Virus record (IMG/VR): IMGVR_UViG_3300027720_000017
Location: 1-33,824 of that record
Strand: one strand, 5' to 3'
Source of the DNA: a virus
Length of the DNA stretch: 33,824 bases
Shown in pieces: positions 30,406 to 33,824 of the stretch. Position numbers and translations under genes: made by a program. Positions within the stretch are counted from its first letter, which is position 1, and each line of letters starts with the position of its first letter. The notes below the pieces were generated by a model that saw only the letters and a program-made list of their open reading frames with translations, was not told the DNA's origin and searched no databases.

Positions 30406-31140
30406 ATGGGAACGTTTTCGAACATTGAATGGACCGAGATGACCTGGAACCCGGTCACCGGGTGCTACAAGGTCTCGCAAGGCTGCAAGCATTGCTATGC
30501 CGAGAAAATGGCACACAGGCTCAAGGCCATGGGCACTGCTCGGTACGTCAATGGCTTCCTGCCAACGCTCCACTGGGATCTTGTCGACCAGCCTCGCAAG
30601 TGGCGTGCGCCGCGCACTGTGTTCGTCAACAGCATGTCTGACCTGTTCCAAGACGATGTGCCTGTTGAATTCATCAAGGCCGTATTCCAGACCATGGTCG
30701 AGACGCCTCAACACACCTACCAAATACTGACCAAGCGCAGTGAACGGCTAAAGGAGCTGAGCGCGCAACTCCCTTGGCCTGACAACGTCTGGATGGGCGT
30801 CAGCGTGGAAGATGATCGCGTCATGTATCGCATCAATGACCTCGCAGCGGTTCCTGCCAAGGTGCGCTTCTTGTCGTGTGAGCCACTCATCGGACCTCTG
30901 GAGAACATGCCTCTGACGGGCATCCATTGGGTCATCGTTGGGGGCGAGTCTGGCGGTGGTGCACGACCCATGGAAAGTCACTGGGTCGAAGACATACAGC
31001 GCCAGTGCGACGACCACGGCGTGATGTTCTTCTTCAAGCAGTGGGGCGGCATTCAGAAGCATCGAACAGGCCGCTTGCTCAACGGCAAGACATACGACGC
31101 CATGCCCAAGCGAGCCCACGAGACGAGGCCCAGCGCGTAA
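30406..31140 (+). CDS. DUF5131 (phage Gp37/Gp68) radical-SAM-like protein
   Basis: The 244-residue protein starts with SNIEWTEMTWNPVTGC, followed by C20-x6-C27-x2-C30 in GCYKVSQGCKHCYAE. This is the three-cysteine iron-sulphur motif of the DUF5131 family, spaced like a radical-SAM cluster site but not the usual CxxxCxxC. Conserved VFVNSMSDLF, QILTKRSERL and WMGVSVED blocks follow, and SCEPLIGPL with GGESGGGARPM occurs near residues 165-190. It is the partner of TcmP. The reaction is unknown. The pair lies between repressor and lysis genes and probably forms one transcription unit. Confidence 0.85.
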   Translation: MGTFSNIEWTEMTWNPVTGCYKVSQGCKHCYAEKMAHRLKAMGTARYVNGFLPTLHWDLVDQPRKWRAPRTVFVNSMSDLFQDDVPVEFIKAVFQTMVETPQHTYQILTKRSERLKELSAQLPWPDNVWMGVSVEDDRVMYRINDLAAVPAKVRFLSCEPLIGPLENMPLTGIHWVIVGGESGGGARPMESHWVEDIQRQCDDHGVMFFFKQWGGIQKHRTGRLLNGKTYDAMPKRAHETRPSA

Positions 31141-31155
31141 TCTCCGGGGCCCCAA

Positions 31156-31176
31156 GGGAAACGTTTCCCCGCGCAC
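31156..31176 (+). promoter_or_regulatory. Late-operon motif, copy 4
   Basis: It reads GGGAAACGTTTCCCCGCGC plus AC on the plus strand, with the 14-bp palindrome GGGAAACGTTTCCC. Orientation relative to transcription is the same as in copies 1-3, on the other strand. It lies 67 bp before the holin-like gene and links the lysis/packaging arm to the head/tail arm as one regulon. Confidence 0.6.
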
Positions 31177-31199
31177 CAAAACCCCCGACTTCAGACACT

Positions 31200-31224
31200 G
31201 AGGGCTACTCATCCGGTAGCCCTC
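31200..31224 (+). terminator. Perfect 9-bp hairpin in the lysis-operon leader
   Basis: GAGGGCTAC (31200-31208) and GTAGCCCTC (31216-31224) pair perfectly around a 7-nt loop. It lies downstream of the late motif and 20 bp before the holin-like gene. No T-run follows, so it may be an attenuator or a translation-controlling leader rather than a plain terminator of the DUF5131 gene. Confidence 0.5.
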
Positions 31225-31243
31225 ATCCACGTCTGGAGTCACC

Positions 31244-31603
31244 ATGTCCATCACCCAACTCCCACGCCTGACCAGCCTCTGCCTGGTCAGCGTCCTGCTG
31301 TTCATCGCGTGCCTGATCACGCAAGAGCAGCTCCCCGGCAGCCTCATCGCTGTGTCGCTGTACAAGCTGCACATGGCCAGCCTGGCAGGCTGGGCCGGCT
31401 ACTGGCTCGACCGCCTCACATTCCCCTACGCCCGTCCGCACGAGCTACTGCATGCTGCTGACGACGTCGCCGACCACGGTGCCCCAGCTGGTGACGACGC
31501 TGGCCTCATCTGCACCGGCTTCAGCTACGGCGCAGAGCAGGCCATGTTGCGACGGGCCATCATCATCGGCGCCTGCGTCATCGGCATCTGCCTGGGGGCC
31601 TGA
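31244..31603 (+). CDS. Putative holin (Phage_holin_8-like)
   Basis: The 119-residue product has three membrane segments: LTSLCLVSVLLFIACLI near the start, a middle VSLYKLHMASLAGWAGYWLDR, and IIIGACVIGICLGA at the end. The LYKLHMASLAGWAGYWLDRLTFPYARPH block followed by an acidic loop and LRRAIIIGA fits the Phage_holin_8 family. It would open the inner membrane at lysis. It is first in the lysis operon, 2 bp before the transglycosylase. Confidence 0.75.
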   Translation: MSITQLPRLTSLCLVSVLLFIACLITQEQLPGSLIAVSLYKLHMASLAGWAGYWLDRLTFPYARPHELLHAADDVADHGAPAGDDAGLICTGFSYGAEQAMLRRAIIIGACVIGICLGA

Positions 31604-31605
31604 CC

Positions 31606-32358
31606 ATGGGCGGCCTCACCAGATTCGAGCGCCGCTGGTCCGGCTGGATTCGCATGCGCCAGGTGATGCACTGGCGCGCTTACGACGCCCAGCACGCCGC
31701 CCGCATGCGCCGCGCAGCCCTGGCCTTCATCACCGCCTTCGCGGCTGGCTTCGTGGCCGTCCTGGCCCTCATCTCCGGCCTGCTGGTCATGAGCCGCCCC
31801 GCAGCCGCTGCCGACGCCATCCCGCCCGCGGCCAACCTCTACAAACTCACCCTCAAGCGCGAGGCGCAGCGCGTGTGGGGCATCCAGGCTCCGGTCGCCA
31901 CATTCGCAGCGCAGGTCCACCAGGAAAGCCGCTGGCGAGTCGATGCCGCATCGCCCGTGGGTGCACAAGGCCTCAGCCAGTTCATGCCGGCCACAGCCCG
32001 CTGGGTCAGCGCCATGGCACCGGCTGGGGAGTACTCCCTGGCTGGCGCGCAAACCGGCAACCCCACCTGGTCGCTGCGCGCCCTGGTCACCTACAACCTC
32101 TGGCTCAGCCAGCGCGTGCAGGCTGCCGATCCTTGCGAGCGCATGGCCTTCACCCTCAGCGCCTACAACGGTGGCCTGGGCTGGGTCTACAAGCGCCAGC
32201 GCTTGAGCGCGCAGCCGGGCGTGTGCCTGGGCCTCACGTGCGCCATCAACCCAGGCATCACGCCCGCAAATCAGCGTGAGAACGAGCTGTACCCGCGCCT
32301 CATCCTGCTGCGCTACGAACCGCTCTACGCCGCCTGGGGCCCAGGGAGCTGCACATGA
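31606..32358 (+). CDS. Lytic transglycosylase endolysin (SLT domain)
   Basis: This 250-residue peptidoglycan lytic transglycosylase has a basic N-terminus, a membrane helix (ALAFITAFAAGFVAVLALISGLL, ca. residues 38-60) and an SLT domain. Catalytic E107 lies in HQESRWR, followed by GAQGLSQFMPATA (119-131) and AYNGG (186-190), the three SLT landmarks. The N-terminal helix may be a signal-anchor (SAR-type) export signal. It cuts murein in the periplasm for lysis. Its stop overlaps the i-spanin start. Confidence 0.88.
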   Translation: MGGLTRFERRWSGWIRMRQVMHWRAYDAQHAARMRRAALAFITAFAAGFVAVLALISGLLVMSRPAAAADAIPPAANLYKLTLKREAQRVWGIQAPVATFAAQVHQESRWRVDAASPVGAQGLSQFMPATARWVSAMAPAGEYSLAGAQTGNPTWSLRALVTYNLWLSQRVQAADPCERMAFTLSAYNGGLGWVYKRQRLSAQPGVCLGLTCAINPGITPANQRENELYPRLILLRYEPLYAAWGPGSCT

Positions 32359-32957
32359 TCGGCCCGCGCGACATCCTGCGCAGCCTGGGCAAGGCTGACA
32401 TCGCCTACATCGTGATCATGGCCGTGGCCCTGTGCCTGGTGTCGTACATCGTGTTCATCACATTGCCCGATGCCGCCTACCAGCGGGGCATCGCGCAAGG
32501 CAAGGCCCAGTGCGCAGCAACTGGCGCATCCCAGGCCGTCACTGGCACCGTGGCCGCTGCAGCCAGCCAAGCCAGCCAAGCCCAGGCCGACATCGACCGA
32601 GGCAACCAGGCAGCCACCGCCAACGAACGGGCGCAAGTCCGCATCGTCACCCACTACCGCACGCTCGAAAGCGAGGCCCGTCATGCACCTCCGAATCCTG
32701 TTGACGCTTGCGCTCTGCCTCCTGAGCGCCTGCGCATCTGGGCCGCAGCCAACGCTGGTCCTGCCAGCACCGCACATCCAGCCCATCAAGGTCAGCCCGC
32801 CAGCCAGCCTGACCCAGCCGCCTCAGCCGCTGCCCCAACCGACATCGGGCGCGATACCCGATCTGGAGCGCAACCACCGCGAGGTGGCCCAGGCCTACCA
32901 CCAACTCGCAGCGAGGCTGTGCAGCCTGCTGCAGCACCTGGAGATCGAGCACCGTGA
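32355..32957 (+). CDS. Inner-membrane spanin (Rz-like)
   Basis: ATG 32355 overlaps the transglycosylase stop in ATGA. The 200-residue product has an N-terminal membrane helix (IAYIVIMAVALCLVSYIVFI, ca. residues 16-35), an alanine/glutamine-rich helical periplasmic region and a Pro/Ala-rich tail. It contains most of the outer-membrane spanin gene in another frame. With that partner it would fuse inner and outer membranes at the last step of lysis. Sequence similarity is weak; the call rests on topology and context. Confidence 0.65.
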   Translation: MIGPRDILRSLGKADIAYIVIMAVALCLVSYIVFITLPDAAYQRGIAQGKAQCAATGASQAVTGTVAAAASQASQAQADIDRGNQAATANERAQVRIVTHYRTLESEARHAPPNPVDACALPPERLRIWAAANAGPASTAHPAHQGQPASQPDPAASAAAPTDIGRDTRSGAQPPRGGPGLPPTRSEAVQPAAAPGDRAP

Positions 32958-33021
32958 GTGCCTGCCCTACCTGTCAGAGCCTGCAGGCTCAGATGCCAAG
33001 CCGCGTCCTGGTGGTCATTGA
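32683..33021 (+). CDS. Outer-membrane spanin lipoprotein (Rz1-like), nested
   Basis: ATG 32683 lies within the i-spanin gene in another frame. The 112-residue product begins MHLRILLTLALCLLSACASG, with a lipobox LLSAC (lipidated C17), then a Pro-rich linker and a helical C-terminus (DLERNHREVAQAYHQLAARL). A lipobox in an alternative frame inside an Rz-like gene is the classic Rz/Rz1 arrangement. It extends 64 bp beyond the i-spanin stop, so it is overlapping rather than fully embedded. Confidence 0.75.
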   Translation: MHLRILLTLALCLLSACASGPQPTLVLPAPHIQPIKVSPPASLTQPPQPLPQPTSGAIPDLERNHREVAQAYHQLAARLCSLLQHLEIEHRECLPYLSEPAGSDAKPRPGGH

Positions 33022-33145
33022 CGGCGTCACCTACGTCCAGAACCTCAGCGCCGACCAACGGCTGCGCGACCTGCAAGCCGCCTGCAACTACCTGCTAGCC
33101 CTCATCGACCGCGAGCGCGAGAAAGCAGGTGGCATCCATGGATGA
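32954..33145 (+). CDS. Small hypothetical late protein with CxxC
   Basis: GTG 32954 overlaps the i-spanin stop (GTGA). The 63-residue product has one CPTC pair near the start and VLVVIDGVTYVQNLSADQRLRDLQ. It is coupled to neighbours on both sides. It has no recognised family, and the first part overlaps the o-spanin gene in another frame. Confidence 0.5.
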   Translation: MSACPTCQSLQAQMPSRVLVVIDGVTYVQNLSADQRLRDLQAACNYLLALIDREREKAGGIHG

Positions 33146-33365
33146 ACGCTTCGTCGAGCAAGCCAGCGCCATCGAGCAGGCCGAGCGCGACTCGGCCCTC
33201 AGCGCCATCAGCAACACGCTGGCCAGACCAGGCCAGCCCTATTGCGACGAGTGCGGTGATGCCATCTCACCCGCCCGCCGCCAGGCCAACCCATCGGCCA
33301 TCCGCTGCATCCACTGCCAGCGCGCGTTCGAGCACAACAGCAACCTCAAGGGAGCACCACTGTGA
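33138..33365 (+). CDS. TraR/DksA-type C4 zinc-finger protein
   Basis: The 75-residue product begins MDERFVEQASAIEQAERDSAL and ends in a C4 finger, CDECGDAISPARRQA...IRCIHCQ, the TraR/DksA family signature. Such proteins bind RNA polymerase secondary channel. Small phage versions are common beside Mu-like packaging genes. It overlaps neighbours by a few bases. Regulation of host or late transcription is expected from family. Confidence 0.8.
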   Translation: MDERFVEQASAIEQAERDSALSAISNTLARPGQPYCDECGDAISPARRQANPSAIRCIHCQRAFEHNSNLKGAPL

Positions 33366-33664
33366 GCGGTCAACAGTTCAGCCAGCACGACATCGACAAC
33401 GCCCGGGCCCTTGCCGCTGTCGCCTCCGAACTCAAGGGCATGAGCGAGCTTCTCAAGCAGCACATGACCTCGTCTGATCAACGCATGGATGACATCAAGG
33501 CATCCATCAACACCCAGCTCAAAACCCACGGCGAGCGCATCACCCGCCTGGAGAACAACGAACGCGCCACCGCCATCCGCAGCGCCGCTGTGGGTGCGGT
33601 GGGCGGTGGCATCACCGCCGCACTGGCCGAGGTCGTGCGCGTCGTGCTGCATCGGGGTGGCTGA
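33362..33664 (+). CDS. Coiled-coil protein with C-terminal membrane helix
   Basis: GTG 33362 starts a 100-residue protein overlapping the zinc-finger gene by 4 bp. Residues 10-65 are charged and helical (MSELLKQHMTSSDQRMDDIK...GERITRLENNE) and residues 72-95 are a Gly/Ala/Val membrane segment. The layout resembles DUF2730/XhlA-type small phage proteins that occur before terminase genes. Exact function is unknown. Confidence 0.6.
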   Translation: MSGQQFSQHDIDNARALAAVASELKGMSELLKQHMTSSDQRMDDIKASINTQLKTHGERITRLENNERATAIRSAAVGAVGGGITAALAEVVRVVLHRGG

Positions 33665-33669
33665 CATCC

Positions 33670-33824
33670 ATGGCCCACGATCTCGCCACCCGTCAATCTG
33701 TCCGCAGCAAATACATCCAGGGCATGCCCCTGGATGCTGCTGCCGAGCTGAGCGAAGTCGCCTACCAAACGGCGCGCAACTGGAAGCGCAAGTCCAAGCT
33801 CGAAGGCGACGACTGGGACCTCGC
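33670..33824 (+). CDS. DUF1804 packaging-region protein (5' part)
   Basis: ATG 33670 begins MAHDLATRQSVRSKYIQGMP, followed by LDAAAELSEVAYQTARNWKRK, a helix-turn-helix. This matches DUF1804, encoded just before the terminase genes in Mu-like phages and probably the small-terminase-type DNA recognition protein. The frame is open to the end of the window, so the rest of the gene is outside. Large terminase, portal and MuF genes are expected next. Confidence 0.75.
   Translation, partial: MAHDLATRQSVRSKYIQGMPLDAAAELSEVAYQTARNWKRKSKLEGDDWDL

Noticed and set aside
30748-31374. Minus-strand frame of 208 codons across the DUF5131 gene end
   Set aside because: Antisense to a clear gene and to the lysis leader; no domain or ribosome site.
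1-33824. CRISPR arrays, tRNA or rRNA genes
   Set aside because: No regularly spaced repeats beyond those listed and no cloverleaf or rRNA segments recognised by reading.
27559-33824. Two different prophages joined side by side
   Set aside because: The shared late motif on both arms, the single repressor and transposase set, and complementary gene content argue for one phage, though the missing right end leaves this open.

Overview
The window is most of a Mu-like transposable bacteriophage or prophage. High GC (roughly 60-65% by eye), the codon choice and the gene families point to a betaproteobacterial host, most likely order Burkholderiales. I recognise no chromosomal housekeeping gene and no tRNA or rRNA. 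The first ~30 bases may lie outside the phage, and the right edge cuts through a packaging gene.

Layout. (1) Bases 1-110 carry three TTGATCC repeats next to a Dam-type methylase, which looks like a transposase-bound terminus. (2) 112-19764, all minus strand, is the head and tail morphogenesis arm. In transcription order it holds protease/scaffold, capsid decoration protein, major capsid protein, gp35-like, gp36, gpG and gp37 proteins, a GH172-like protein with a small secreted protein, tail sheath and tube, frameshifted tail chaperone, tape measure, gpN, gp44-gp48 baseplate proteins, tail fibre, fibre-assembly protein, a small unknown, then Com and the methylase. (3) 19939-27804, minus strand, is the early/middle arm: a BcepMu gp16-type regulator, a DUF3102-like protein, MuA-type transposase, MuB-type ATPase, a run of small genes, GemA and one Mor-type activator. 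It ends in a stack of hairpins. (4) 27805-28009 is a divergent control region with inverted GATC-containing operator half-sites. (5) 28010-31140, plus strand, holds the LexA-like repressor and lower-GC cargo: a membrane-anchored unknown plus a TcmP/DUF5131 pair. (6) 31244-33824, plus strand, is holin, lytic transglycosylase, overlapping spanins, small zinc-binding and coiled-coil proteins and the start of a DUF1804 packaging protein.

How it works together. The repressor and gp16-type regulator face each other across the operators and decide lysogeny versus transposition. MuA and MuB replicate the element by transposition. The Mor protein then probably switches on the late genes. Four copies of a near-identical motif (core GAAACGTTTCCCCGCGC, read in the sense of transcription) lie just upstream of four late transcription units on both arms, which marks them as one regulon.

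Most notable points: the lysis/packaging block is separated from the head/tail block and lies beyond the repressor on the other strand; the shared late motif; a GH172/DUF2961-like protein in the virion cluster; a Com-Dam module where Mu has com-mom; a TcmP-radical-SAM-like pair; an 18-bp palindrome present twice in the first early gene after the regulator; and GATC sites concentrated in the putative end repeats and operators of a phage that brings its own D12-class methylase.
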